From: Bosea sp. OAE506 | GTDB lineage: Bacteria; Pseudomonadota; Alphaproteobacteria; Rhizobiales; Beijerinckiaceae | Direction of reading: 5' to 3' | NCBI RefSeq assembly: GCF_040546595.1 | Contig: NZ_JBEPOB010000001.1 | Span: 1,861,001 to 1,925,000 of the forward strand | DNA: 64,000 nt | Part shown: one piece after another, positions 1 to 8,760 of the stretch | Layout: each line of letters starts with the position of its first letter | Numbering within the stretch: position 1 is the stretch's first letter | Notes under the pieces: model-generated | Seen by the model: the letters and a program-made list of their open reading frames with translations, nothing else | Database searches by the model: none | What the model was told of the DNA's origin: nothing | Translations under genes and position numbers: made by a program

Positions 1-507
1 TTCGTGAAGGCCTGCGTGCAGGCGCTGAAGGAGATCCCGGCCGTCAACGCCGAGATCGACGGCACCGACATCATCTACAAGAACTACTACCATATCGGCG
101 TCGCCGTCGGCACCGAGAAGGGCCTCGTGGTTCCGGTGGTGCGCGATGCCGACCAGCTCTCCATCGCCGGCGTCGAGAAGAAGATCGGCGAGTTCGGCAA
201 GAAGGCCCGCGACGGCCAGCTCAAGATCGAGGAGATGCAGGGCGGCACCTTCACGATCTCGAATGGCGGCGTCTATGGCTCGCTGATGTCGACGCCGATC
301 CTGAACGCGCCGCAGTCGGCGATCCTCGGCATGCACAAGATCCAGGAGCGCCCGGTCGTCGTCGGCGGCCAGGTCGTGGTGCGCCCGATGATGTATCTGG
401 CGGTCAGCTACGACCATCGGATCATCGACGGCAAGGAGGCCGTGACCTTCCTCGTCCGCATCAAGGAAGGGCTGGAGGATCCGGCCCGCCTCGTGCTGGA
501 CCTCTGA
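1..507 (+). CDS. sucB: Dihydrolipoamide succinyltransferase (2-oxoglutarate dehydrogenase E2), C-terminal part
   Basis: The reading frame is open from the first base, so the gene starts upstream of the window; 168 codons and the stop remain. They form the C-terminal catalytic domain of 2-oxoacid dehydrogenase acyltransferases, with the DHRxxDG active-site motif encoded at 412-432. The tail ([14 protein letters not shown]) matches SucB/OdhB better than PdhC. The enzyme transfers the succinyl group from E1-bound ThDP through lipoate to CoA in the TCA cycle. The E3 gene lpdA follows after one small gene, the usual alphaproteobacterial suc-lpd order. The lipoyl and E1/E3-binding domains lie outside the window. 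Confidence 0.95.
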   Translation, partial: FVKACVQALKEIPAVNAEIDGTDIIYKNYYHIGVAVGTEKGLVVPVVRDADQLSIAGVEKKIGEFGKKARDGQLKIEEMQGGTFTISNGGVYGSLMSTPILNAPQSAILGMHKIQERPVVVGGQVVVRPMMYLAVSYDHRIIDGKEAVTFLVRIKEGLEDPARLVLDL

Positions 508-517
508 GGCCTTGGCC

Positions 518-919
518 GTGCAGGGCGACGCGGCCATGGCGGCGCTGGGCGTCGCGGGCGTCGTCCTCCTGCTCGTCCATATCGCCGCGCAGGTGACGAG
601 CGTCACGCGGGAGCGCGGTTCGGCCTGGAATGCCAGCCCGCGCGACGAGGGGAGTGCCCCCTCGGGGAAGTTTGCCGGACGCGCCGACCGCGCGCTGCGG
701 AATTTCCAGGAGACCTTCCCGGCCTTCGTCCTGCTGGTCGCGTTGCTGATGCTGCGGGATCGTGCCGACGGGATCGGGCTGCTCGGCGGTCTGATCTGGC
801 TGGCGGCGCGGATGGTCTATCTGCCGCTCTATCTCGCGGGCATCCCGAACCTGCGCACGCTGGTCTGGCTGGCCTCGCTCGCCGGGCTGATGCTGATGGC
901 GGTGCGGGCGGTCTACTGA
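518..919 (+). CDS. MAPEG family membrane protein
   Basis: A 133-residue protein with about four hydrophobic segments: residues 5-25, the region around the central [13 protein letters not shown], and two near the C-terminus. The pattern NFQETFPAF followed by aromatic and Leu/Tyr-rich helices is typical of MAPEG proteins (membrane-associated eicosanoid/glutathione metabolism superfamily). Bacterial members are small inner-membrane proteins of unknown substrate. I chose GTG 518 because the GAGG over the sucB stop lies 8 bases upstream; TTG 512 and ATG 536 are in-frame alternatives. Its position between sucB and lpdA suggests co-transcription but does not link it to the TCA cycle. Confidence 0.8.
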   Translation: MQGDAAMAALGVAGVVLLLVHIAAQVTSVTRERGSAWNASPRDEGSAPSGKFAGRADRALRNFQETFPAFVLLVALLMLRDRADGIGLLGGLIWLAARMVYLPLYLAGIPNLRTLVWLASLAGLMLMAVRAVY

Positions 920-1028
920 AGGCAAGGGAGGCGTCCATGGCCACCGATCCGCGTCGCCTCCACCCGTTCGCGGGCGCGTCCTGCGCCCGAACCTGATATC
1001 CTCGCCTGAATTTCACGAGAGAAGCTCC

Positions 1029-2429
1029 ATGTCCTACGATCTCGTCGTCATCGGAACCGGCCCCGGCGGCTATGTCTGCGCCATCCGCGCCGCCCAGCTC
1101 GGCCTCAAGGTCGCGGTGGTCGAGAAGCGCAAGACGCATGGCGGCACCTGCCTCAATGTCGGCTGCATCCCCTCCAAGGCGCTGCTGCATGCCTCCGAGA
1201 TGTTCGAGGAGGCCGGCCACAGCTTCGCCAAGCTCGGCATCGTCGTCGGCCAGCCCAAGCTCGACCTGAAGGCGATGTTTGCGCACAAGCAGGAGACGGT
1301 GGACGCCAACGTCAATGGTGTCGCCTTCCTGCTGAAGAAGAACAAGATCGAGCCGTTCCACGGCACCGCCTCGATCCCGGGCGCCGGCAAGGTCGTCGTC
1401 ACCGCCGAGGACGGCTCCACCAAGGAGCTCGAGACCAAGAACATCGTCATCGCCACGGGCTCGGAAGCCGCCGGCCTGCCGGGCGTGACGGTCGACGAGA
1501 AGACGGTCGTGACCTCGACAGGCGCGCTCGAACTCGCCGCCGTTCCCAAGGAGCTGGTCGTGGTCGGCGCCGGCGTGATCGGCCTCGAGATCGGTTCGGT
1601 CTGGAGCCGGCTCGGCGCCAAGGTCACGGTGATCGAATATCTCGACCGCATCCTGCCCGGCATGGATGCCGAAGTCGCTAAGCAGTTCCAGCGCATCCTG
1701 GAGAAGCAGGGCTTTACCTTCCGCCTCGGTGCCAAGGTCACCAAGGTCGAGACGGGTGCCAAGGGTGGCGCCACCCTCACCGTCGAGCCCTCGGCCGGCG
1801 GCGAGGCGAGCACGCTCTCCGCCGACATCGTGCTGGTGGCGATCGGCCGCCGCCCGAACACGGACGGCCTCGGGCTCGAGGGCGCCGGCGTCGCCACCGA
1901 GCGCGGCCGGGTCGTCATCGACGACCACTTCAAGACCAATGTCGCCGGCATCTATGCCATCGGTGACGTGGTGCGCGGGCCGATGCTGGCGCACAAGGCC
2001 GAGGACGAGGGCGTCGCGGTCGCCGAGATCATCGCCGGCAAGCACGGCCATGTGAACTACGATGCGATCCCCGGCATCGTCTATACCTCGCCTGAGGTCG
2101 CTTCGCTCGGCAAGACCGAGGAGGAGCTGAAGGCGGCGGGCGTTGACTACAAGGTCGGCAAGTTCCCCTTCACCGCCAATGGACGCGCCCGCGCGATGCG
2201 CCAGACCGACGGCTTCGTGAAGGTGCTGGCCGACGCCAAGACCGACCGCGTCCTGGGCTGCCACATCATCGGCCCGCGCGCCGGCGACCTGATCGCGGAA
2301 GTGACCGTGCTGATGGAGTTCGGCGGCTCGTCGGAAGACCTCGCCCGCACCTGCCACGCCCATCCGACGCTGGCCGAAACGGTCAAGGAAGCGGCGATGG
2401 CCGTCGAGAAGCGCCAGATTCATATGTGA
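1029..2429 (+). CDS. lpdA: Dihydrolipoyl dehydrogenase (E3)
   Basis: A 466-residue FAD flavoprotein that reoxidises dihydrolipoamide on E2 with NAD+. The sequence shows the N-terminal FAD-binding motif GTGPGGY (residues 9-15), the redox-active disulfide in [13 protein letters not shown] (Cys41 and Cys46), a second Rossmann motif [11 protein letters not shown] for NAD near residue 180, and the C-terminal HAHPTLAE catalytic His-Glu pair near residue 445. The length is standard for the family. It lies downstream of sucB and probably serves the 2-oxoglutarate dehydrogenase complex. A purine-rich GAGAAGC precedes the ATG. The gene ends at a palindromic repeat that may act as a transcript end. Confidence 0.97.
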   Translation: MSYDLVVIGTGPGGYVCAIRAAQLGLKVAVVEKRKTHGGTCLNVGCIPSKALLHASEMFEEAGHSFAKLGIVVGQPKLDLKAMFAHKQETVDANVNGVAFLLKKNKIEPFHGTASIPGAGKVVVTAEDGSTKELETKNIVIATGSEAAGLPGVTVDEKTVVTSTGALELAAVPKELVVVGAGVIGLEIGSVWSRLGAKVTVIEYLDRILPGMDAEVAKQFQRILEKQGFTFRLGAKVTKVETGAKGGATLTVEPSAGGEASTLSADIVLVAIGRRPNTDGLGLEGAGVATERGRVVIDDHFKTNVAGIYAIGDVVRGPMLAHKAEDEGVAVAEIIAGKHGHVNYDAIPGIVYTSPEVASLGKTEEELKAAGVDYKVGKFPFTANGRARAMRQTDGFVKVLADAKTDRVLGCHIIGPRAGDLIAEVTVLMEFGGSSEDLARTCHAHPTLAETVKEAAMAVEKRQIHM

Positions 2430-2458
2430 GGGGCGCGGGGCGCTATCGCTCCACGCAC

Positions 2459-2556
2459 GTCATTCTCGGGCGAAGCGCAGCGCAGACCCGAGAATCTCTT
2501 TCAAGAACAGGCGCCCTCTCGTCCTGAGATGCTCGGGTCTTCGCCCGAGCATGACG
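2459..2556. repeat. Palindromic intergenic element, family A (copy 1)
   Basis: Two hairpins in tandem. The first pairs CATTCTCGGG with CCCGAGAATC and the second pairs GATGCTCGGG with CCCGAGCATGA. Close relatives occur at eight other places in this window. It lies between the convergent lpdA and folD genes, so it could double as a bidirectional transcript terminator or a 3'-end stabiliser. Confidence 0.8.
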
Positions 2557-2563
2557 TCTTGGC

Positions 2564-3433
2564 CTACCCCCGCCGCGCCTTGAACGCCGTCAGCGTATTC
2601 CTCAACAGGCAGGCGATCGTCATCGGGCCGACGCCGCCGGGGACAGGTGTGATCGCGCCGGCGATGTCGACGGCTTCCGCGAAAGCGACGTCGCCTGTGA
2701 GCTTGCCGTCGGGCAGGCGATTGATGCCGACATCGATGACGGTGGCGCCGGGCTTGATCCACTCGCCCCTGACGAAGCCAGGGCGGCCGACGGCGGCGAC
2801 GACGATGTCGGCGCGGCGCACCACGGCGGCCAGGTCCTTGGTGCGCGAATGGGCGATCGTCACCGTGCAGTCGGCCTGGAGCAGTAACTGCGCGACGGGA
2901 CGGCCGACGAGTTCCGAGCGGCCGATCACGACCGCCTCCATCCCCGCAAGCGTGGGCAGGACGCTCTTCAGTAGCAGCATCGAGCCCAGCGGCGTGCAGG
3001 GCACGAGCAGTTGCTCGGGGTCGATCTTGCCGCCGGCGAGACGGCCGGCATTGATGGGGTGCAGCCCGTCGACATCCTTGGCGGGGTCGATGGCGTCGAT
3101 CACGGCGGCGGTGTCGAGATGCTTCGGAAGCGGCAGCTGCACAAGGATGCCGTCGACCGCGTCGTCGGCGTTGAGCTCGGCGAGCTTGGCGAGCAGGGTT
3201 TCCTGGCTGGTGTCGGCCGGCAGGCGGTGCGCCACCGAGTTCATGCCGACCTCGACGGCGAGCTTCTCCTTGGAGGCGACGTAGACGCGGCTCGCCGGAT
3301 CGTCCCCGACCAGCACCACATGCAGGCCGGGCACCTTGCCGCTCGCCGCCTTGATGCCGGCGACCTCGGTCGCGATCTGCGCGCGCAAGGTGGCGGCGAT
3401 GGCCTTGCCATCGATCAGTCTGGCCTGCGGCAT
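2564..3433 (-). CDS. folD: Bifunctional methylenetetrahydrofolate dehydrogenase/cyclohydrolase
   Basis: A 289-residue cytosolic enzyme of one-carbon metabolism that interconverts 5,10-methylene-, 5,10-methenyl- and 10-formyl-tetrahydrofolate using NADP. Family motifs are present: YVASKEK with the catalytic Tyr51/Lys55 pair, QLPLPKH, the dinucleotide-binding GRSELVGRP, and the C-terminal PGGVGPMT. The frame stays open to 3493, but I start at ATG 3433 because GGAGA lies about 8 bases upstream and the protein then begins at the conserved IDGKAIA region. The gene is divergent from the amidohydrolase gene. Confidence 0.95.
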   Translation of the reverse strand: MPQARLIDGKAIAATLRAQIATEVAGIKAASGKVPGLHVVLVGDDPASRVYVASKEKLAVEVGMNSVAHRLPADTSQETLLAKLAELNADDAVDGILVQLPLPKHLDTAAVIDAIDPAKDVDGLHPINAGRLAGGKIDPEQLLVPCTPLGSMLLLKSVLPTLAGMEAVVIGRSELVGRPVAQLLLQADCTVTIAHSRTKDLAAVVRRADIVVAAVGRPGFVRGEWIKPGATVIDVGINRLPDGKLTGDVAFAEAVDIAGAITPVPGGVGPMTIACLLRNTLTAFKARRG

Positions 3434-3543
3434 GGGGACACTCTCCATCGGCGGGAAGCCGCCCTCATGCGGCGGCGGCTTGCCCGCCGTCAAGCGCGCC
3501 GGTATCGATCGTGCATGGCGAGGCCGATGGAGATGTTGTTCCC

Positions 3544-4872
3544 GTGAGTACCGGTTTCGCTGCTGTGCCGTCCGCCCCCTCCTGTCGTCTGACCCAGGCC
3601 CGCGTGCCGCTTTGCCTCGTCGAGGCCGGTGGGCTTGCCGCTGATCGCGACGGGCTGGCGCTGGTCGACCTCGCGCTGGAGGAGGGGCGGATCGCCTCGA
3701 TCCTGCCGGCTGGCACGGAGGGGCTTGGCGAAGGGCCTGTGCTCGATCTCGACGGCGGCATCGTGCTGCCGCGCCTGGTCGACTGCCATGTCCATCTCGA
3801 CAAGGGCCATATCTGGCCGCGGCAGCGCAATCCCGACGGCAGCTTCATGGGCGCGCTCAACAGCGTGATGGCCGACCGCGAGGCGAACTGGTCGGCGACG
3901 GATGTCCGCGCAAGGATGGAGTTCGGCCTGCGCTGCGCCTTCGCGCATGGCACCGCCGCCGTCCGGACGCATATCGATTCTTTGGGGAAGCAGATCGGCC
4001 TCTCCTGGCCCGTGCTGGCGGAGTTGCGGGCGGAATGGGCGGGGCGGATCGCGATCCAGGGCTCGCCGCTCTTCGGCATCCAGTTCGCGCTGGACGAAGG
4101 CCATGTCCGCGATGTCGTCGCCGCGGTGAAGGCGCATGGCAACCGCCTGTTCGGCTGCGTCAGCTACATGATCCCCGAACTCGACGCCGCGCTGGACGTG
4201 ATCTTCCGCACCGCTATCGAGAACGGCTTCGACCTCGACTTCCATGTCGACGAGACCAACGATCCGGCCGCGCGCTCGCTGGAGCACATCGCGGACGCCG
4301 CGATCCGGCATCGCTTCACGGGCAAGATTCTCGCCGGGCATTGCTGCTCGCTGGCGCTGCAGGAGCCGCAGGCCCAGGCGCGCATCATCGCCAAGGTCAG
4401 GGAGGCCGGCATCGCGGTGGTCTCGCTGCCGATGTGCAACATGTATCTGCAGGACAGGACGCCCGGCCGCACCCCGCGCTGGCGCGGCGTCACCGCGCTG
4501 CACGAGCTGAAGGCGGCGTGCGTGCCGGTGATGATCGCGTCGGACAACACGCGCGACCCGTTCTACGCCTATGGCGATCTCGACCTGATCGAGGTGCTGC
4601 GCGAGGGCACCCGCATCCTCCAGCTCGACCATGCCGGGACCGACTGGGCCAATGCGGTGGCGCGGACGCCGGCATCCCTCATGGGGCTGGAAGGGGAAGG
4701 CGTGCTGTCGCCCGGCGGCCCGGCCGACCTGATCCTGACCCGGGCGCGGGACTGGACCGAGTTCTTCGCCCGTCCGCAGTCGGACCGCACGGTGCTGGTC
4801 GCCGGCCGCGCGATCGACACGACGCTGCCGGACCATCGCGAACTGGACCATCTGATGGGCGGGCGGTCGTGA
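3544..4872 (+). CDS. Cytosine deaminase-like amidohydrolase
   Basis: A 442-residue metal-dependent hydrolase of the amidohydrolase superfamily, CodA branch. Counting from GTG 3544, the ligand pattern is His82-x-His84 ([10 protein letters not shown]), His234 and Glu237 (FHVDE), His266 (GHCCS) and Asp334 (SDN). This spacing closely follows E. coli cytosine deaminase (H61/H63/H214/E217/H246/D313). It probably deaminates a pyrimidine, creatinine-like or other cyclic-amidine substrate; the substrate cannot be read from sequence. GTG 3544 has GGAG 11 bases upstream, and GTG 3511 is an in-frame alternative. The next genes are flavin oxidoreductases. Confidence 0.85.
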   Translation: MSTGFAAVPSAPSCRLTQARVPLCLVEAGGLAADRDGLALVDLALEEGRIASILPAGTEGLGEGPVLDLDGGIVLPRLVDCHVHLDKGHIWPRQRNPDGSFMGALNSVMADREANWSATDVRARMEFGLRCAFAHGTAAVRTHIDSLGKQIGLSWPVLAELRAEWAGRIAIQGSPLFGIQFALDEGHVRDVVAAVKAHGNRLFGCVSYMIPELDAALDVIFRTAIENGFDLDFHVDETNDPAARSLEHIADAAIRHRFTGKILAGHCCSLALQEPQAQARIIAKVREAGIAVVSLPMCNMYLQDRTPGRTPRWRGVTALHELKAACVPVMIASDNTRDPFYAYGDLDLIEVLREGTRILQLDHAGTDWANAVARTPASLMGLEGEGVLSPGGPADLILTRARDWTEFFARPQSDRTVLVAGRAIDTTLPDHRELDHLMGGRS

Positions 4873-4892
4873 GTCTCTCGTTCGCCCTGACC

Positions 4893-4983
4893 GTCATGGT
4901 CGGGCTTGTCCCGACCATCCACGTCTTGGTTCGTCAAGACCTGTGTTCAAGGCGTGGATACTCGCCACAAGGGCGAGCATGAC
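4893..4983. repeat. Palindromic intergenic element, family A variant (copy 2)
   Basis: Begins with the family A arm GTCATGGTCGGGC, pairing with CCCGACCAT, and ends with GAGCATGAC. The middle is divergent and forms its own CACGTCTTG...AAGGCGTG-type pairing. It fills the gap between the amidohydrolase and the FAD oxidase gene and carries a false upstream start for the latter. Confidence 0.65.
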
Positions 4984-4999
4984 GGTGGAGCCGCATCAC

Positions 5000-6424
5000 A
5001 TGACCACCCGCTACGACATCGCCGCGCTCAAGGCCCGCCTCGGCTCGATCCGCTGCGAGGATAATCCGGCGCTGGTGAAGCAGAAGAGCCGCGACTTCTT
5101 CTGGTATTCGCCGGTGCTGAAGCGCCAGCTCGACCATGTCACCGCCGATCTTGTGGTTTCGCCGGTGAGCGAGGCGCAGGTGCTGGAGGTGCTGGCCGCC
5201 TGCCACGCGCTCGGCATCCCCGTGACGCCGCGCGGCACGGGCACGGGCAATTACGGCCAGGCGATGCCGCTTTCGGGCGGGGTGCTGCTCGATCTCTCGG
5301 GCTTCGACAAGGTGCTCGACATCGCGCCGGGCCGCTATGTCGCCGAGCCCGGCGCGATCATGGCGCGGATCGACGAGCAGACGCGGGCGCATTCGCGGCA
5401 GGAATTGCGGCTGCATCCCTCGACCTACCAGACGGCCTCGATCGGCGGTTTCATCGCCGGCGGCTCGGGCGGCGTGGGCTCGATCAAATGGGGCGGCTTG
5501 CGCGACTGGGGCAACATCATCCGGCTGAGGGTCGCGACGATGGAGGCGCAGCCGCGCATCCTCGAACTCCAGGGCGAGGACCTGCACAAGGTCGCCCATG
5601 CCTATGGCACCAACGGCATCATCACCCAGGTCGAGATGCCGCTCGGGCCGGCTTATGAGTGGGTCGACGCGATCCTCGGCTTCGACAGCCTGCGCGGCGC
5701 GACGGAGTTCGCCAACAGCCTCGGCGAGCAGGATGGGCTGGCGCTGAAGAATCTCTGCGTTGTCGCCGCGCCGGCGCCGCACGACTATTTCCTGCGCCAT
5801 CGCAAGTTCCTGCCGCGCGACAGCCATCTCGTCATCGTCATGGTCGCCGATTTCGCGCTGGAATCGCTGCTGGCCTATGCGCGGCGCTTCAAGGGCGCGG
5901 AGCTGCTGCTGCGCTCGGACAAGCTGTCGCCGGAAGAGGCCAAGGGCCTGCCGCCGGCTTACGAGCTGGGCTGGAACCACACCACGCTGCGGGCGCTGCG
6001 GGTCGATCCCGCGATCACCTATCTGCAGGTGCTCTACCCCTTCCCGAACCAGGTCGATCTGGTCGACCGGATCCATGGCCGCTTCGGCGACGAGGTGATC
6101 TGCCATCTCGAATTCGTCCGCTTTGACGGCAAGGTCACCTGCTTCGGCCTGCCGCTGGTGCGCTTCACGACGGAGGAGCGGCTGGAGGAGATCATGGCTA
6201 TCCATGAGGAGATGGGCGCGCCGATCTTCAACCCGCACCGCTACACGCTGGAGGAGGGCGGCATGAAGCAGACCGACGAGGCGCAGCTGTCCTTCAAGCG
6301 CGAGGCCGATCCGCAGGGGCTGCTCAACCCGGGCAAGATGATCGCCTGGGAGGACCCGTCCTACGACTACAAGGCGGGCGGCACCTTCCTGTTCCGCAGC
6401 CTCTCGGAAGCCGGGGTCGGCTGA
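5000..6424 (+). CDS. FAD-binding oxidoreductase (PCMH/GlcD type)
   Basis: A 474-residue flavoprotein of the vanillyl-alcohol-oxidase/PCMH superfamily. Its FAD domain carries VTPRGTGTGNYGQ and the glycine-rich GGFIAGGSGGVGSIKWGG; the C-terminal part resembles the D-lactate/glycolate oxidase cap. Such enzymes oxidise 2-hydroxy acids or alcohols, but the substrate is not evident. I start at ATG 5000 because GGTGGAG lies 9 bases upstream. The longer frame from 4943 runs through a palindromic repeat and lacks a plausible N-terminus. It stops 2 bases before the next gene and follows the deaminase-like gene, suggesting a small catabolic operon. Confidence 0.85.
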   Translation: MTTRYDIAALKARLGSIRCEDNPALVKQKSRDFFWYSPVLKRQLDHVTADLVVSPVSEAQVLEVLAACHALGIPVTPRGTGTGNYGQAMPLSGGVLLDLSGFDKVLDIAPGRYVAEPGAIMARIDEQTRAHSRQELRLHPSTYQTASIGGFIAGGSGGVGSIKWGGLRDWGNIIRLRVATMEAQPRILELQGEDLHKVAHAYGTNGIITQVEMPLGPAYEWVDAILGFDSLRGATEFANSLGEQDGLALKNLCVVAAPAPHDYFLRHRKFLPRDSHLVIVMVADFALESLLAYARRFKGAELLLRSDKLSPEEAKGLPPAYELGWNHTTLRALRVDPAITYLQVLYPFPNQVDLVDRIHGRFGDEVICHLEFVRFDGKVTCFGLPLVRFTTEERLEEIMAIHEEMGAPIFNPHRYTLEEGGMKQTDEAQLSFKREADPQGLLNPGKMIAWEDPSYDYKAGGTFLFRSLSEAGVG

Positions 6425-6426
6425 GG

Positions 6427-7008
6427 ATGCGCGTCCTCGTCCTCTACGCTCACCCCAATCCCGAGAGCTATGGCGCCGCTCTGCATGCGACCGTCGTCGA
6501 GGCGCTGACGGCAGCCGGGCACGAGGTCGACGACTGCGATCTCTATGCCGAGGGCTTCGATCCGGTGCTGAGCCGGGACGAGCGTGTCGGCTATCATGAC
6601 CTCGCCACCAACACCGATCCTGTCGCCGGCTATGTGGCGCGGGTGCAGGCGGCCGAGGCGCTGGTGCTGTGCTTTCCGGTCTGGAATTTCGGCTATCCGG
6701 CGATCCTCAAGGGCTTCTTCGACCGGGTCTTCCTGCCCGGCATCTCCTTCAAGCTGGTCGATGGCAAGGTCCGCCCCAATCTCTGGAATATCCGCCGGCT
6801 CACTGCCGTCACCACCTATGGCGGCACGCGCTGGCGCGCGCTTCTGATGGGCGATCCGCCGCGCAAGGCGGTCTGCCGGGTGCTGCGAGCGGTCTGCCAT
6901 CCGACCGCGCGTCCGCGCTATCTCGCCCATTACGACATGAACCGCGCGACGCCGGAGAGCCGGGCGGCCTTCCTGGCCAAAGTGTCCGAGCGCATGCGCT
7001 CTCTGTGA
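6427..7008 (+). CDS. NAD(P)H-dependent oxidoreductase, flavodoxin-like fold
   Basis: A 193-residue protein of the NAD(P)H quinone reductase/flavodoxin_2 family. The N-terminal VLYAHPNPESYGAAL is the FMN phosphate-binding loop, and FPVWNFGYPAILKGFFDRVF is the usual flavin-contact region. It would reduce a quinone or similar acceptor with FMN or FAD bound. Only 2 bases separate it from the upstream FAD oxidase, so the two are almost certainly co-transcribed. It may supply or accept electrons for that step, but this is inference. Confidence 0.88.
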   Translation: MRVLVLYAHPNPESYGAALHATVVEALTAAGHEVDDCDLYAEGFDPVLSRDERVGYHDLATNTDPVAGYVARVQAAEALVLCFPVWNFGYPAILKGFFDRVFLPGISFKLVDGKVRPNLWNIRRLTAVTTYGGTRWRALLMGDPPRKAVCRVLRAVCHPTARPRYLAHYDMNRATPESRAAFLAKVSERMRSL

Positions 7009-7125
7009 CAGCGCGCCGGTGACTGTCATCACATCGTCATCTTGGCGAGCGAACACGCAGCCGGCGAAGCGACTTCCTGATCCGCATAAGGATCGAGCCC
7101 GGGGTTGAGCTGGGGAGCGAGCGAC

Positions 7126-7608
7126 ATGACCAAGGCACTCGAGAAGAGCGTCGGGCGGGCCTTGCTCGTCACCGCAAGGCTGCATCGCGCCCGCATGGGC
7201 GAGCGGCTCAACGCGCTGGGACTGTTTCCCGGCCAGGAGCAGGCGCTGAAGGCGCTGCAGCCCGCGCCGATGACGATGGGCGAGCTCGCCTCGCTGCTGC
7301 GCGTCAAGCCGCCGACCGTCTCCAAGACCATCGGGCGCCTCTCCACCCAAGGGCTGGTGACACGCGAGGGCGGCGGCCGCGACGGGCGGCTCGTGCAGGT
7401 CGCGCTGACGGAGAGCGGCCACAAGACCGCCGAGGCACTCGACGCAGTGTGGACGCAGGTCGAGGAGGAGCTGCTCGACAAGCTCGACGGCAAGGAGCGC
7501 AAGCAGCTGCGCCGGCTGCTGCGCAAGGCCGCCAAGGGCCTTTCCAAGGCCGGTGTCGAGGCCGATGACCCCGAGGCGGATGGCGACGAGGCCGACAGCG
7601 ACGCCTGA
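7126..7608 (+). CDS. MarR family transcriptional regulator
   Basis: A 160-residue winged-helix protein. The recognition region MGELASLLRVKPPTVSKTIGRLSTQGLVTREGGGRDGR (about residues 50-88) is the MarR helix-turn-helix plus wing. The acidic tail (EADDPEADGDEADSDA) is unusual and probably disordered. ATG 7126 is chosen because GGGGAG lies 8 bases upstream; an in-frame TTG at 7105 is less likely. It may control the upstream oxidoreductase genes or the downstream exporter, but no clear inverted repeat was found to decide. Confidence 0.85.
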   Translation: MTKALEKSVGRALLVTARLHRARMGERLNALGLFPGQEQALKALQPAPMTMGELASLLRVKPPTVSKTIGRLSTQGLVTREGGGRDGRLVQVALTESGHKTAEALDAVWTQVEEELLDKLDGKERKQLRRLLRKAAKGLSKAGVEADDPEADGDEADSDA

Positions 7609-7717
7609 GCGCGGCGCCTGAGGGCGCCGCGTCCCGATCGCGCATGGAGTCCATGCGCTGCCGCACTGGTCCGGGGCGCGATTTCGGTTAAATCTGGCGC
7701 GGCCATTCTCCCAGCGC

Positions 7718-8650
7718 ATGACGGGATCCGCCTTGCCCGCCGCCTCTCCGCATCTGTCGGAAACCCGCCGCTCCCGCCTGATCGCGATCGGACTGATCTG
7801 CTGCGCGGTTTTGTTCTTCGCCCTGCTCGACACCAGCGCAAAATGGCTCTCGGGCCATATGCATCCCGTCCAGACCGTGTTCGCGCGCTATGCCGTGAGC
7901 ATGGTGCTCGTCCTGATGTTGCTCAATCCCTGGAGCCATCCCGGCGTGCTGCGGACAAAGCGCCCCTGGCTGCAGGGCGTCCGCTCGCTGCTGCTTCTGG
8001 GCGCGACCGCGCTGAACTTCATCGCGCTCAAATATCTCCAGCTCGCGGAAACCGTGTCGATCATGTTCGCGGGCCCGCTGCTGGTGGCGCTCGTCGCCGG
8101 GCCGCTGCTCGGCGAATGGCCGGGGCCGCGCCGGCTGGCGGCGATCGGCGTCGGCTTCCTGGGTGTTCTCGTAATCACGCGGCCCGGTGTCGGCGGCATG
8201 CATCCGGCCGCCTTGCTCTGCGTCTTCGGGACCATCTGCTACAGTTTCTACGCGCTGGCGACGCGCCAGGTCGCGGCCTACGACCCGCCGGAGACCACGA
8301 TGGTCTATTCCGGCGTGGCGGGAACGCTGGCGGTGCTGCCCATCATCCCGTTCTTCTGGACGATGCCGCAGACGCCCTTCGTCTGGCTGGTGATGCTCGC
8401 CATGGGCGCCTTCGGCGGCTTCGGCCACTGGCTGCTGATCCTGGCGCACCGGCTCGCGCCGGCCACGGTGCTGGCCCCCTTCATCTATTCGCAGATCGTC
8501 TGGATGATCGTGCTGGGCTGGTTCGTCTTCGGCCAGTTCCCCGACGGCTGGACCTTCGCCGGCGCGACCATCGTGATCGCGTCCGGGCTCTACCTGCTCT
8601 ACCGCGAGCGGGTGCGGAAGGTGCCGGAGACGGCGGCGCGGCTCGATTGA
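7718..8650 (+). CDS. DMT superfamily transporter (EamA type)
   Basis: A 310-residue inner-membrane protein with about ten hydrophobic helices arranged as two EamA repeats. The first holds LFFALLDTSAKWLSG and FARYAVSMVLVL, and the second ends with PFIYSQIVWMIVLGWFVFGQFPDG, the typical motif before the last two helices. Members export small metabolites such as amino acids or drugs; the substrate is unknown here. The gene ends next to a family A palindrome and converges on kup. Confidence 0.88.
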   Translation: MTGSALPAASPHLSETRRSRLIAIGLICCAVLFFALLDTSAKWLSGHMHPVQTVFARYAVSMVLVLMLLNPWSHPGVLRTKRPWLQGVRSLLLLGATALNFIALKYLQLAETVSIMFAGPLLVALVAGPLLGEWPGPRRLAAIGVGFLGVLVITRPGVGGMHPAALLCVFGTICYSFYALATRQVAAYDPPETTMVYSGVAGTLAVLPIIPFFWTMPQTPFVWLVMLAMGAFGGFGHWLLILAHRLAPATVLAPFIYSQIVWMIVLGWFVFGQFPDGWTFAGATIVIASGLYLLYRERVRKVPETAARLD

Positions 8651-8659
8651 GCGCGTGAC

Positions 8660-8751
8660 GTCATTCTCAGGCGGAGCGGAGCGCAGACCCGAGAATCTCC
8701 GGACAAGAAAACACTGGTTTCCGAGATGGTCGGGTCAAGCCCGACCATGAC
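8660..8751. repeat. Palindromic intergenic element, family A (copy 3)
   Basis: Same two-hairpin structure as copy 1, with CATTCTC...GAGAATC followed by GATGGTCGGG...CCCGACCATGA. It lies between the convergent EamA and kup genes. Confidence 0.8.
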
Positions 8752-8760
8752 GCGCGCCTC

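Noticed and set aside
603..2423. Long antisense reading frame of 606 codons opposite lpdA
   Set aside because: It is a GC-rich mirror of a clearly recognised gene. Its composition is Arg/Asp/Gly-rich with no motif, and lpdA motifs lie on the other strand.
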